29,553 nucleotides of DNA from Alistipes sp. CAG:831 (lineage in GTDB: Bacteria; Bacteroidota; Bacteroidia; Bacteroidales; UBA932), in the NCBI GenBank assembly GCA_000432775.1, contig HF990403.1, positions 41,046-70,598 on the forward strand. Reading direction: 5' to 3'. The position numbers were made by a program, and so were the translations under genes. Shown here piece by piece: positions 16,190-24,151 of this stretch. Positions within the stretch are counted from its first letter, which is position 1, and every line of letters starts with the position of its first letter. The notes below the pieces were generated by a model. The model saw only the letters and a list, made by a program, of their open reading frames with translations. It was not told the DNA's origin and searched no databases.

Positions 16190-18298
16190 TCATTCTTTTA
16201 CTCCATGAGCATAATAACGTCGAGCCGCCTCTTTTTGACGCGCCTGAGAGAAATTACTTATACGCTTCAGATAACCTATCACTCGTGTTAAATAATCTAT
16301 GTTTCTACTATGGCACACGGGACATTCTTGCAGATAACGCTTATCGATGTGTCCACAATCGTTGCATACCGTATTGGGTATGTTGAATGTGAAATAGTTC
16401 GTACCCTCGCGAGCTGCAACTCTCAACAGTTGGCGATACTGCGGAGCACTCAAATGCTCATCCAAATTCATGTGAAGAGCTGAACCTCCAGTAAGATGCT
16501 CTATATAGGGAGTACCATGCATCTTAAATTTATCGATGATGGTTAGAGATTCGTCTTCGACTATGTAAAAATAGCTGTTGTAGCAATCTCGAGGCACAAA
16601 ATATCCATCTTCACGATCCCACTTAGCATGTTTCACGCCTACATTTTCGGCAGGTATCATCTCACAATTAAATAATATGTCTTTTGTCCGGTATTGCCGA
16701 TTGTATTTTTCTATTAGCCCCAAGATTGCCTGAACAAATTTCAGATATCCCGGGTTATTGGTTATCTGCATCCCCATGAATTCAGCCGCTTCTACTAAAC
16801 CATTGATGCCAATCGTGAGATATTGACGGCCGATATTGATGTAGCCAGCATCAAACAGTGGCAACATACCATGCTCTTGTAGCTCTTTCAAATTCTCATT
16901 ATAGGCTAATTGTACCTTATGACAGGTGTCAATAACATCGCTTAAGTATTCCAGATAGTCTATCTCGTGGTTTACGGCATATTGCACACAACGATTCAGG
17001 TTGATCGTAAGAACACTTTTTGAACCGGTAGAAATGCCTCCTGCCCCCAATGTATAGCTGAAGCCATTATCCTGTATCTGGTTTCTCAATCGGCAACATG
17101 AGCTAAGCGAATCGGCATTATCACTCATGTAGGTAAAGAAAGAATGTCCTTCGGCATACATTTCTGCAGTAAAATCGCCCCATTCTTCATCCATTACATC
17201 CCCATCATGGGACAACAAGGCCATAGTCTCTACAGGGAACGTGAGGACCGTCTTGGTCCGTTCTTTGTTAAACCACTTCATAAATCTTTTTTGCAGCCAG
17301 TTCAGCCCGTCCCAATCCGGACAACTGCCGTCCGGGAAACGGAACTCCCTAAAAAGACTATCAAAGTAAGGCTTGTCATAATAGGATATGTTCCAAAATA
17401 CGGCCTGATAGTTACGAGCACCTGTCGGCTGATTGATAGAATAGACTATTTGCTCAAAACAATCTGTTATGACCTTATCTATAGTTCTCTGTCTGACAGA
17501 CAAATCGACCACTTTTTCAGTCTCCCTCCAATAATCTTTACCATATTCCATGCCGATAAAGTAATTCAGGTACATGAGAAACTCTGGTGTGGCACACGCA
17601 CCGCTCAACATACTTGATACCATGAAAACCATGTTGACAAATCCTCCACAGAATGACTTCAGGTTGGTTGGTGCGGTGGAGTTCCCGCCAATCGAGATTG
17701 TCCCGCCTATAAGCCATGGATACATGGTAATAGAGGCACAATAGTTGGCCAGACTTGTTTCGTCATTCTTGTATATAAAATGACAGTTGAGCAAATCAAG
17801 ATATTTGTCAGCAAGTTCCTTCCCATACATTTTTCTGATGCGTTCAGTCAACAATCGACGATTAAGACGTATGAAATTTGATTTTGGCAACTCTCCGATC
17901 AATGTAGCTATATTTTTGTGTTCCACGTTGGCATTGGCATCGTATTTTGAACCCGTGGCGGCATTGGCGGCAGCACAATAATCGGCTAAGAATTTCATCT
18001 TTTCCATCGTTTCCCGATCTTCGGCATGACGCTGACGGTAAAGCATGAATGACTTGGCTACACGGTAGTGACCTTCGCGCATCAGCGCTTCTTCCACCTG
18101 ATTTTGCACATCCTCCACCTTAATGCCATCGTGTAAATCAAGATGTCCTAATATCTTTGACATCCCTTCCAAGTCTATGGTTTCATCCACGGAATTGAAT
18201 GCCTTAATAATAGCATTAATGATTTTATCGAGCGAGAACAGCTCTATGGATCCATCCCGCTTGGTAATAGTAAAGTTCTTAAAACCAGTAGATTCCAT
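16190..18298 (-). CDS. nrdD: Anaerobic ribonucleoside-triphosphate reductase (class III)
   Basis: This 702-residue class III reductase makes dNTP precursors from ribonucleotides without oxygen and without B12. The N-terminal ATP-cone covers about residues 10-95 (TKRDGSIELFSLDKIINAI, ending MLYRQRHAE). The mid-domain cysteine pair is in LSSCCRLRNQ. A zinc site is formed by C645, C648, C659 and C662. The glycyl radical is G675 in TRVIGYLKRISNF. All key residues are present, so the enzyme should be functional. It begins 98 bases after btuD on the same strand, with no clear terminator or TAnnTTTG promoter between, so it may be read from the cobalamin riboswitch transcript. GC content is low compared with both ends of the window. 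Confidence 0.97.
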   Translation of the reverse strand: MESTGFKNFTITKRDGSIELFSLDKIINAIIKAFNSVDETIDLEGMSKILGHLDLHDGIKVEDVQNQVEEALMREGHYRVAKSFMLYRQRHAEDRETMEKMKFLADYCAAANAATGSKYDANANVEHKNIATLIGELPKSNFIRLNRRLLTERIRKMYGKELADKYLDLLNCHFIYKNDETSLANYCASITMYPWLIGGTISIGGNSTAPTNLKSFCGGFVNMVFMVSSMLSGACATPEFLMYLNYFIGMEYGKDYWRETEKVVDLSVRQRTIDKVITDCFEQIVYSINQPTGARNYQAVFWNISYYDKPYFDSLFREFRFPDGSCPDWDGLNWLQKRFMKWFNKERTKTVLTFPVETMALLSHDGDVMDEEWGDFTAEMYAEGHSFFTYMSDNADSLSSCCRLRNQIQDNGFSYTLGAGGISTGSKSVLTINLNRCVQYAVNHEIDYLEYLSDVIDTCHKVQLAYNENLKELQEHGMLPLFDAGYINIGRQYLTIGINGLVEAAEFMGMQITNNPGYLKFVQAILGLIEKYNRQYRTKDILFNCEMIPAENVGVKHAKWDREDGYFVPRDCYNSYFYIVEDESLTIIDKFKMHGTPYIEHLTGGSALHMNLDEHLSAPQYRQLLRVAAREGTNYFTFNIPNTVCNDCGHIDKRYLQECPVCHSRNIDYLTRVIGYLKRISNFSQARQKEAARRYYAHGVKE

Positions 18299-18322
18299 AA
18301 TAATTAACTTATATTGTAATAT

Positions 18323-18346
18323 TTATTTCTGTCTTGTTTCTATCAT
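18323..18346 (-). CDS. Possible 7-codon leader ORF upstream of nrdD
   Basis: In the btuD-nrdD gap the minus strand has AAAGGAGG (18361-18354), a near-perfect Shine-Dalgarno sequence. Seven bases later comes ATG and an ORF encoding MIETRQK then TAA. Strong Shine-Dalgarno sites are uncommon in Bacteroidales, so this one stands out. It ends 24 bases before the nrdD start. It could be a translated leader peptide, a relic of a gene start, or the ribosome loading site for nrdD by re-initiation. The dyad TTCTTGAAGAA (18375-18385) lies just before it. Confidence 0.3.
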   Translation of the reverse strand: MIETRQK

Positions 18347-18396
18347 TAATGTTCCTCCTTTGATGTCTATATAATTCTTGAAGAAAATGTCCGTCA

Positions 18397-19152
18397 TTAC
18401 TTTATCTTGACGAACCCTGTTGTCGGATCAAAAGATATACGGTCATTTTGGAAAAGTCGTTCTATGGTGCCACTTCTACGCATTTCCCCAGTCGACATAC
18501 ACAGGAGTTCCGGCGTGTCGATAAGAGCAATCGAATCAGCCAAAGTCAGGGCAATGTCAAGTTCGTGCGTGGAAAACAGAATGCACTTTTTTTCTTCGTG
18601 TGCGAGTCTGGACAATAGCGTACATAGCTCGTAACGGTTAGGCATATCAAGAAATGATGTAGGTTCATCAAGCAATATCACAGGGGTTGACTGTGCTAAA
18701 GCCCGTGCTATCATTATACGCTGGCATTCACCGTCACTCATTTTATCCATCGTCCGGTCTGCAAAGGTTTCCATACCCACCAAAGCAAGAGATCGCATCA
18801 CAATGGCCTTGTCTGTATCCTGCATCTTGCCTATCCAATTCGTGTATGGCGCACGTCCGACAGCTACGACATCACAACACCTCAAATTAGCTATACGTGT
18901 TCGTCCTGTCGTGACAAAGGCCATTTTTTTTGCCATCTCTCCGGCTCGCATGTCAGCTATATTTTGTCCGTTCAGATTTATATCACCTGAATAGCATCGA
19001 TTCAGTCCGGCAATGGCTCGCAACAAGGTGGACTTGCCCGTCCCATTGCGCCCGATAAGGGCAGTCAGTTTGCCCTCTTTTATCGATGCATCGACCTCAC
19101 GAAGCAGTAAATTCTCCCCGTAACCTATGGAAAAATGGTGTAACTCTATCAT
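18397..19152 (-). CDS. btuD: Cobalamin/iron-type ABC transporter ATP-binding protein
   Basis: This 251-residue ATPase is of the FecE/BtuD family and powers import through the BtuC-type permease. The Walker A is LIGRNGTGKST at residues 32-42. The signature is MSDGECQR (a variant of LSGGQ), and Walker B is VILLDEPTSFLDMP, followed by the H-loop ILFSTHELD. The start at 19152 overlaps the permease stop as ATGA. The longer frame to 19185 only adds permease shadow. Cobalamin rather than iron is inferred from the riboswitch at the head of the operon. Downstream lies nrdD. Confidence 0.92.
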   Translation of the reverse strand: MIELHHFSIGYGENLLLREVDASIKEGKLTALIGRNGTGKSTLLRAIAGLNRCYSGDINLNGQNIADMRAGEMAKKMAFVTTGRTRIANLRCCDVVAVGRAPYTNWIGKMQDTDKAIVMRSLALVGMETFADRTMDKMSDGECQRIMIARALAQSTPVILLDEPTSFLDMPNRYELCTLLSRLAHEEKKCILFSTHELDIALTLADSIALIDTPELLCMSTGEMRRSGTIERLFQNDRISFDPTTGFVKIK

Positions 19153-20129
19153 GCTGCAATGGATTTGTTGCGTAAAACGACCCATACTACAATCGGTATT
19201 CCCAGTAGTGCGGTAATGGCGTTTATCGGCAAGGTGAATACTTTAGCTACAATATCGCAAAAGAGCAATACGGATGCTCCCGACAGGATGGTTCCCGGAA
19301 CAAGGACGCGATGATCGCTGTTTTGAAACAACATTCGTGTTACATGAGGCATGGCAAGGCCGATGAACCCTATCGGACCGCAAAAAGCAGTTACGGTTCC
19401 GGCAAGCAGTGTCGTCGAGAGAAACAGCAGACCACGAGAACGCCGAAGATTCAACCCCATCGTAATGGCGTACTCTTCGCCAAACAACAGGAGATTGAGA
19501 GGCTTGATTGTTATCACTGCCAGCAACAGCCCGACCAATACAGACGGCATGAGGATGATAAGCTGCGGCACTGTCACATCACCCAATGAGCCCATCGTCC
19601 AAATCACAAACATTTTCAGAGACTCGTCATTAGCGGTATATTGCAGTATCTGAACGATAGCACTTATTCCAGACGAAAACATCATGCCGAGAATCAATAT
19701 TACCAAAATATCCTTAATACGATGTCCCACTGCGGTTATAACCAGCAATACGGCAGCAGCGCCTGCCCATGCCGCTCCGGCTATTCCCAACGATGAACCA
19801 ACTCCCGTGAGAACCACGAGTGCCACCCCGAGGCTTGCACCAGAGCTGATGCCGAGCACGTAAGGACCGGCAAGCGGATTACGGAAAAGCGTCTGCATCT
19901 GTAACCCGCTGACCGATAAGGCGGCTCCGGCCAACAGTGCCACTACAGCCTTTATAAGGCGTATGTTGAGCACAATCTTTTCTATGGCACGAGGACACTC
20001 GCCTCCGGTCAGTGCCGCCCATACATCGCGGACTGGAATGTTGACCGCTCCTATGGCCAAGTCCAGAAAAAAGAGGACGGCCGTTAAAACAATCAGTATG
20101 GAGAACTGTATGGTCGAACGGGAACGCAT
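19149..20129 (-). CDS. btuC: Cobalamin/iron-type ABC transporter permease
   Basis: This 326-residue permease is of the FecCD/BtuC family with about nine or ten membrane helices. Family landmarks are LSVSGLQMQTLFRNPLAGPYVLGISSG (residues about 63-90), GFIGLAMPHVTRML and the C-terminal ITALLGIPIVVWVVLR. The ATG follows the btuF stop with no gap, and its stop overlaps btuD. It forms the inner membrane channel that receives ligand from BtuF. The substrate assignment rests on context (riboswitch, cobO nearby). Confidence 0.93.
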   Translation of the reverse strand: MRSRSTIQFSILIVLTAVLFFLDLAIGAVNIPVRDVWAALTGGECPRAIEKIVLNIRLIKAVVALLAGAALSVSGLQMQTLFRNPLAGPYVLGISSGASLGVALVVLTGVGSSLGIAGAAWAGAAAVLLVITAVGHRIKDILVILILGMMFSSGISAIVQILQYTANDESLKMFVIWTMGSLGDVTVPQLIILMPSVLVGLLLAVITIKPLNLLLFGEEYAITMGLNLRRSRGLLFLSTTLLAGTVTAFCGPIGFIGLAMPHVTRMLFQNSDHRVLVPGTILSGASVLLFCDIVAKVFTLPINAITALLGIPIVVWVVLRNKSIAA

Positions 20130-21269
20130 TTATTTCAGTTTCTTGTAGTACACAAAATCCTCTTCCACCAATTCCGGGTGAAAAATCTTCACGAGGTCAC
20201 GCAGAACCAACTCTGGGTGTACCACAGCCGACTCGAAATAATCATTACCACCTGACGAATTGACGCGAGCGTTATTATTATAGACGTTTCCAGTTTTGAA
20301 ACACCGTGTATCGACAAATTTGGGACAGGAGGCCTTCAGCTCGTCCAGCGTGTTGAGCATCCCCACGTTAAGCCACATGTCCGCGTCGGAAGCCAACAGG
20401 TATGCTTCCTCCAAGTCTATGGGTTTTGAGGCATTCCCCGTATTCTTTTTATAGATGTAATCGCCCCCGGCATCTGAAATCAACCTGATGGCATAACTTT
20501 CGGTCGAGGGCATAAACCATGAATCTCCGTAAGGAATGTTGAGCATTACCGTGGGAGAGTTTTTGGCATTTTCCGCGACTTTCTTTTTCAAAGCGTTATA
20601 TCGGACCGGTATTGTGGCAAATGTCTTTTTGCCATTTTCCCGTTTGTCAACGACTTCCGAAAGCGCAACCATCCATTCGGCCTTGCCGAGCGGAGACTCT
20701 TCAAGATAATCGCCTACATACATAAACGGTATGCCGAGTTCCTTGAGTTTGCTCTCCATTGAGTTTGCACCGTTCACACCATAAAGCAGGACAAGATCGG
20801 GATCGAGTGAGAGCATTAACTCATAGTTGATGTTTCCTTCATATCCGACATCGCCAATGCTATCGCGACGAGCCTGAATATCAGAATTCGAAATGTAATC
20901 GAGGCCCGATACGCCAGTTATTCGTCCTACTTCGCCAATGGCGTCGAGCATGGCGATATGGGTCGAAGACATCGCCACAATGTGTTTGGCTTCTCCTTCA
21001 AGTACTTGCCCGGTATATCCTTCGGGCACCTCTTCACCGTTGCGGGCAATATACAGCCATGTGGTCACACTATCCGCTCCCTGCCAGGGATTAGTGACGG
21101 TTATCAACACACTCTCTTTACCGTCCGCCCCCTTGATGTCGAAGCCCTTGGCATACTCGGGAACGTACACCGACTGGTTGAAATCATTGAGTTTTGAACT
21201 TTTGTTGTGACAGCCCGTAAATGCCAAAGAAAGCAATAATACAAGGCTTAGATTTTTCAATGCGTTCAT
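20130..21269 (-). CDS. btuF: Cobalamin-type ABC transporter substrate-binding lipoprotein
   Basis: This 379-residue periplasmic binding protein is of the BtuF/FecB class. The signal peptide ends at the lipobox AFTGC with Cys near residue 20, so it is membrane-tethered. The two-lobed binding fold is visible in HIVAMSSTHIAMLDAIG, then NYELMLSLDPDLVLLYG, and later YAIRLISDAGGDYIYK and EEAYLLASDADMWLN. It is longer than E. coli BtuF (about 266), as usual for Bacteroidetes members. It sits second in the riboswitch operon, 50 bases after the truncated lipoprotein, and abuts btuC. Haem or siderophore binding is possible, but B12 is favoured by the riboswitch. Confidence 0.9.
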   Translation of the reverse strand: MNALKNLSLVLLLSLAFTGCHNKSSKLNDFNQSVYVPEYAKGFDIKGADGKESVLITVTNPWQGADSVTTWLYIARNGEEVPEGYTGQVLEGEAKHIVAMSSTHIAMLDAIGEVGRITGVSGLDYISNSDIQARRDSIGDVGYEGNINYELMLSLDPDLVLLYGVNGANSMESKLKELGIPFMYVGDYLEESPLGKAEWMVALSEVVDKRENGKKTFATIPVRYNALKKKVAENAKNSPTVMLNIPYGDSWFMPSTESYAIRLISDAGGDYIYKKNTGNASKPIDLEEAYLLASDADMWLNVGMLNTLDELKASCPKFVDTRCFKTGNVYNNNARVNSSGGNDYFESAVVHPELVLRDLVKIFHPELVEEDFVYYKKLK

Positions 21270-21319
21270 ATTGTTATAAATTATCAGTTCCTATTTTTTG
21301 TTTTTCCCAAATTTAGGCG

Positions 21320-21553
21320 TTATTCCGATGACGAGTACATGGCTCCTTCCGAATGTTCTACCGTGGGAGAGATTGTTAAGGTATGGCCTATCTTTAGTGT
21401 GTAAATACCAGTCTCGCTGTCCAGTGAGATAACGGGTTTTTGCGTGATATCTTCTTCTATGACGTTGTCCTTGTTACATGACAAAAAGAGGCACAACCCT
21501 ATAAGGAGCAAGCCCGGAAAAAAGAATTTGTGGTTGGTGTAGAATTTTTTCAT
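21320..21553 (-). pseudogene. Truncated surface lipoprotein, first gene after the B12 riboswitch
   Basis: This 77-residue frame has an intact lipoprotein signal (lipobox CLFLSC, Cys near 26). It continues into VISLDSETGIYTLKIGHTLTISPTVE and stops after MYSSSE. This is the N-terminal beginning of the PKD-like domain that precedes DUF5074/BtuG-like propellers in Bacteroidetes B12 loci, in which a longer Trp-containing strand normally follows YS. The rest of that protein is missing, as is the TonB-dependent receptor gene often present at this spot. I read it as a deletion remnant; a genuine small lipoprotein is the alternative. Confidence 0.6.
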
Positions 21554-21608
21554 ATTCGCAGCATTACATATATTCTAAATATCTGCGAAATGAAGGAGAA
21601 AAAGACAG

Positions 21609-21629
21609 AAAAGGTAATAACGACCTTTT
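21609..21629. terminator. Hairpin between riboswitch and first gene
   Basis: AAAAGGT (21609-21615) and ACCTTTT (21623-21629) form a perfect 7-base stem with a 7-base loop. The stem is AT-rich. On the plus strand it ends in a T run. On the minus strand it lies 37 bases downstream of the riboswitch and is followed by CTGTCTTTTTC. It could be part of the riboswitch expression platform or a weak terminator. Confidence 0.35.
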
Positions 21630-21665
21630 TTAACTTCAACCCGTGATCCCGCAGGTGTAAATCTC

Positions 21666-21833
21666 ATTTCGGACATGGCAGGTCTTCTGACTTATCCCGG
21701 TCATCGTGCCTTCCCAGTATCACACCAGTGGCATATGTTCGATGACTTTTTGGGGGACTTACAGCAGCGGGTACTGTTCCGGATTCTCACCGGATTCCCT
21801 TTTCATTCAGGGGAGATCTACTCCCTCCGAAAC
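21666..21833 (-). promoter_or_regulatory. Cobalamin (adenosylcobalamin-type) riboswitch
   Basis: Read on the minus strand, the RNA has the full order of conserved cobalamin elements. First is GGTTTCGGA, then GAATCCGGTGAGAATCCGG and ACAGTACCCGCTGCTGTAAG. The B12 box GCCACTG is at 21732-21726, and GGGAAGGC and GATGACCGGGATAAGTCAGA follow, ending with GAAGACCTGCC. The closing P1 stem is visible: GTTTCGGA (21833-21826) pairs with TCCGAAAT (21673-21666). It lies 112 bases upstream of the truncated lipoprotein gene and should repress the btuF-btuC-btuD transcript (and possibly nrdDG) when cobalamin is plentiful. Confidence 0.97.
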
Positions 21834-21845
21834 CATTTCCAATTG

Positions 21846-21886
21846 CAAAGGTAAACAAATTCATCGAATGTTGATATGTAATATCA
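21846..21886 (-). promoter_or_regulatory. Predicted promoter of the riboswitch operon with upstream dyad
   Basis: On the minus strand TACCTTTG (21853-21846) matches the -7 consensus TAnnTTTG and lies 12 bases before the riboswitch P1 stem, so transcription would start almost at its first base. No TTG is found at the right distance. Instead a perfect dyad TGATAT-N3-ATATCA (21872-21886) lies about 19 bases upstream of the -7 box, where an activator could bind. Confidence 0.45.
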
Positions 21887-22000
21887 CAAAATTTTTCCGA
21901 GAGGCGCTTCTCGAATAAAAAACGAAATAATGTATATATCCCCTTGTAGACGGTTTAGCGCCTGTGTTGTTATGTGAAACTTTTATTTCAATACAGTTTT

Positions 22001-22708
22001 TTATCGCTCTTTCAGATTGGCAAACCAGTAGGAGTACGTCTCCACCGTCCCGTCGTCGAGTCGGATGTCGTAGCTTTGTGAAAAGGGTTCTCCCTGCCGA
22101 AACGGGATAGGATATCGAAAAATCGGGCCGTCGTAACAAAAGGTATGGTATTCGCCGTTTTCGCCGTTGGGGTCGATGCCGTCCGGCAGTAAGCCGATAA
22201 AATCCCGGTCGATCTCTCGACCAATGGCTTCGGCCCCAAGGCCGTCGGCCATGGTGGTTACGACGACCGTCCGGAGTCCCGAGACGAGAAAATCCGCCAT
22301 TACTTCCTCCGAGGTCTTGCCCCAAAGCGGTTCGACGACCTCGATGCCGTGCAGGGCAAGTTGTTGTTCCCGATATTTGCGCACGTCGTGCAGGAAGATA
22401 TCGCCGAAAATGAAATGTGTCACGTCCAGAGCCTTGAAATGCGCTACCGCCCGAGACATGGCGGCCCCGTAATCCTCCATGTTGCCTTTCGGCGTCAGGT
22501 CCACAACATGAAGCGGGATGCCGATGCTGTCGGCCTGTACCTGCAACAGCGGAAGCGGAATACCGTGCATGGTCGAACGTCGGGTCTCGCGGTTTACGGT
22601 GGTCAGCAAGGAGACGATTTCGTATTTGTCCGATTGTTGAGCCCGCAACAAAGCATGGGCGGAATCTTTTCCCCCGCTCCAGTTGAAAACCGCCTTTATC
22701 CGTTCCAT
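22001..22708 (-). CDS. PP-loop ATPase of the diphthine-ammonia ligase-like family
   Basis: This 235-residue protein is of the COG2102/DPH6-like N-type ATP pyrophosphatase family. The PP-loop is FNWSGGKDSAHALL at residues 8-21, and the typical later segments are VTHFIFGDIFLHDVRKYREQ, EPLWGKTSEEVM and GENGEYHTFCYDGPIF. Bacteria have no diphthamide, so the eukaryotic name is only a family label. Adenylation and amidation of a small molecule is a reasonable guess. Its start overlaps the end of the DUF2284 gene by 13 bases, and the B12 riboswitch lies downstream. The context suggests a corrinoid-related job, which is an inference. Confidence 0.82.
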   Translation of the reverse strand: MERIKAVFNWSGGKDSAHALLRAQQSDKYEIVSLLTTVNRETRRSTMHGIPLPLLQVQADSIGIPLHVVDLTPKGNMEDYGAAMSRAVAHFKALDVTHFIFGDIFLHDVRKYREQQLALHGIEVVEPLWGKTSEEVMADFLVSGLRTVVVTTMADGLGAEAIGREIDRDFIGLLPDGIDPNGENGEYHTFCYDGPIFRYPIPFRQGEPFSQSYDIRLDDGTVETYSYWFANLKER

Positions 22709-23268
22709 ACCACCTTCCCGTTATGATGAAAAAAACCGCAGACAAGAACCAGATACTCGGGCATGTGCCCGTCGGTTCCCCATTTCAATTCGAGGCCGAA
22801 TAACTCGGAAGTCGTGCGTGCGATGTCGAATCCACATGCTTCAAGCGAGGGCCGGACCCATTCCGGATGACGGCACGGTTTCCCGTCGGGGCGTGTACAT
22901 GTACCTGCCGGACAATACAAGCAGGTTCCGACATAGGCGAACGATCGTCCGTTGTGAAGGCGCTCCATTTCAAGCAGTCGCCTTTCGAGCCGGATACGCT
23001 CGGGGCGAATCAATGCCGTTGCGTCCGTAATCGGGAGGTCGCGGGTTTGTGGAGTGATCTTTGTGGCGACAAGCAACACGGAGTCATAGCCTGCGAGATA
23101 CTCCTCCACGCGGAATTCGAATGGCGGACAGCCCCAACTGCGGCCATAATTGGGACAGGAACGGCAATATTCCGCGATGCGTTCGGCATCACGGAAGCGA
23201 GCGATGTAGTCATCGGCAGGTAGTGTCGCCGTAAAATCCTCGGCTGTATATCGATGCGGTAAATCCAT
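22696..23268 (-). CDS. DUF2284 predicted metal-binding protein
   Basis: This protein has about 190 residues and many cysteines. An N-terminal group is YCRSCPNYGRSWGCPPF. A C-terminal group covers TCLYCPAGTCTRPDGKPCRHP and continues to EACGFD. These match the DUF2284 family of predicted metal (possibly Fe-S) binding proteins. The Met at 23268 (MDLPHRYTAED) is chosen because the upstream in-frame extension to 23382 runs through a promoter and lacks domain character. It is the first gene of a two-gene unit with the PP-loop ATPase. The function is unknown in the family. Confidence 0.82.
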   Translation of the reverse strand: MDLPHRYTAEDFTATLPADDYIARFRDAERIAEYCRSCPNYGRSWGCPPFEFRVEEYLAGYDSVLLVATKITPQTRDLPITDATALIRPERIRLERRLLEMERLHNGRSFAYVGTCLYCPAGTCTRPDGKPCRHPEWVRPSLEACGFDIARTTSELFGLELKWGTDGHMPEYLVLVCGFFHHNGKVVWNG

Positions 23269-23312
23269 ATGACAAAGATAATCCTTTTTTCCGGTTTCGT
23301 CGAAGTCGGTCG

Positions 23313-23345
23313 CAAATATATTGCGATGTGGAGCCCTTTTACAAA
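23313..23345 (-). promoter_or_regulatory. Predicted promoter of the DUF2284-PP-loop unit
   Basis: On the minus strand TTTG (23345-23342) and TATATTTG (23320-23313) are separated by 21 bases, fitting the Bacteroidetes -33/-7 pattern. A transcript would start near 23306, 38 bases before the preferred ATG at 23268. This supports the shorter DUF2284 start. Confidence 0.55.
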
Positions 23346-23609
23346 AAATACCGCTATCTTTATGCAGTCGATACCTTACCACGCTATCTGCTGGTCGTCT
23401 ATAAAGCCATGATGAACATGAGTATGACGTGGATGTCGATATTATATATATGCAGAGTGGAATCCTGCGAGGTCGCCAGTATGGTGCAGTATTGTAGTCC
23501 GCAGAGGAAATTCTATAGTTTAAGTGAGGAACGGGACAGAGTGAGGGCAGAATTTTGTGCCCTTCTTGATTCTTTGTTCGCTATAAGGAAACCGAATAAA
23601 ATTTTATAA
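23328..23609 (+). CDS. Doubtful small ORF upstream of cobO
   Basis: A 93-codon frame ends 2 bases before the cobO start. It carries no domain I recognise. Its N-terminal third overlaps the divergent DUF2284 promoter, and the sequence lacks a signal peptide or regular pattern (several internal Met, then SLSEERDRVRAEF). The interval 23269-23611 may therefore be only the divergent promoter region and the cobO leader. A short peptide starting at one of the internal Met codons near 23409-23420 cannot be excluded. Confidence 0.2.
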   Translation: MEPFYKKYRYLYAVDTLPRYLLVVYKAMMNMSMTWMSILYICRVESCEVASMVQYCSPQRKFYSLSEERDRVRAEFCALLDSLFAIRKPNKIL

Positions 23610-23611
23610 AG

Positions 23612-24151
23612 ATGGAAAACATGGGATATATTCATGTATATACCGGAAACGGAAAAGGGAAGACAACAGCGGCCTTTGGCTTGGCGGTGCGTGCCTTATG
23701 TGCAGGAAAAAATGTCTATGTCGGACAATTTGTCAAATCGATGAGATACAACGAAACGAAAATAGAACAATTGTTCAACGGTTCTGTCCCGTCATTCGGC
23801 CGTATCCACATCGAACAACTGGGCCGTGGATGCTTTATCGGAAAAGTCCCCGAGCCTGCTGATGCGGAAACTGCGCGCCAAGGATGGGAGCGATGTGCGG
23901 CTCTGCTCCACAGCGGGGAATACGATGTTGTAATTCTCGATGAGCTGACCATTGCCCTATATTTCGGACTGCTTCCGGCATCTCTTGTCCTGAAGGATCT
24001 GCACTCCCGATGTCCGTCCATTGAGGTGATCATTACAGGACGGTATGCACCCGGGGAATTGCTCGATGCAGCGGATTTGGTCACCGAGATGGCAGAAGTG
24101 AAGCATTATTACACCCAAGGCGTCCTTTCGCGTGACGGAATTGACAAATGA
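23612..24151 (+). CDS. cobO: Corrinoid (cob(I)yrinic acid a,c-diamide) adenosyltransferase
   Basis: This 179-residue protein is of the CobO/BtuR/CobA family. It transfers the adenosyl group of ATP to cob(I)alamin or precursor corrinoids, giving the coenzyme form that also binds the riboswitch. Walker A-like GNGKGKTT is at residues 12-19. Other family marks are FVKSMRYNETKIEQL, DVVILDELTIALYFGLL and IEVIITGRYAPGELLDAADLVTEMAEVKHYY. Length and C-terminus are normal. It is transcribed away from the DUF2284 unit and sits next to the riboswitch-controlled importer, which fits activation of imported cobamides. The second Met at residue 4 is an alternative start. Confidence 0.94.
   Translation: MENMGYIHVYTGNGKGKTTAAFGLAVRALCAGKNVYVGQFVKSMRYNETKIEQLFNGSVPSFGRIHIEQLGRGCFIGKVPEPADAETARQGWERCAALLHSGEYDVVILDELTIALYFGLLPASLVLKDLHSRCPSIEVIITGRYAPGELLDAADLVTEMAEVKHYYTQGVLSRDGIDK

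Noticed and set aside
21861..22745. Long minus-strand frame overlapping the PP-loop gene and riboswitch region
   Set aside because: It runs out of frame through a gene with an obvious PP-loop, and the product is Arg/Gly-rich nonsense.
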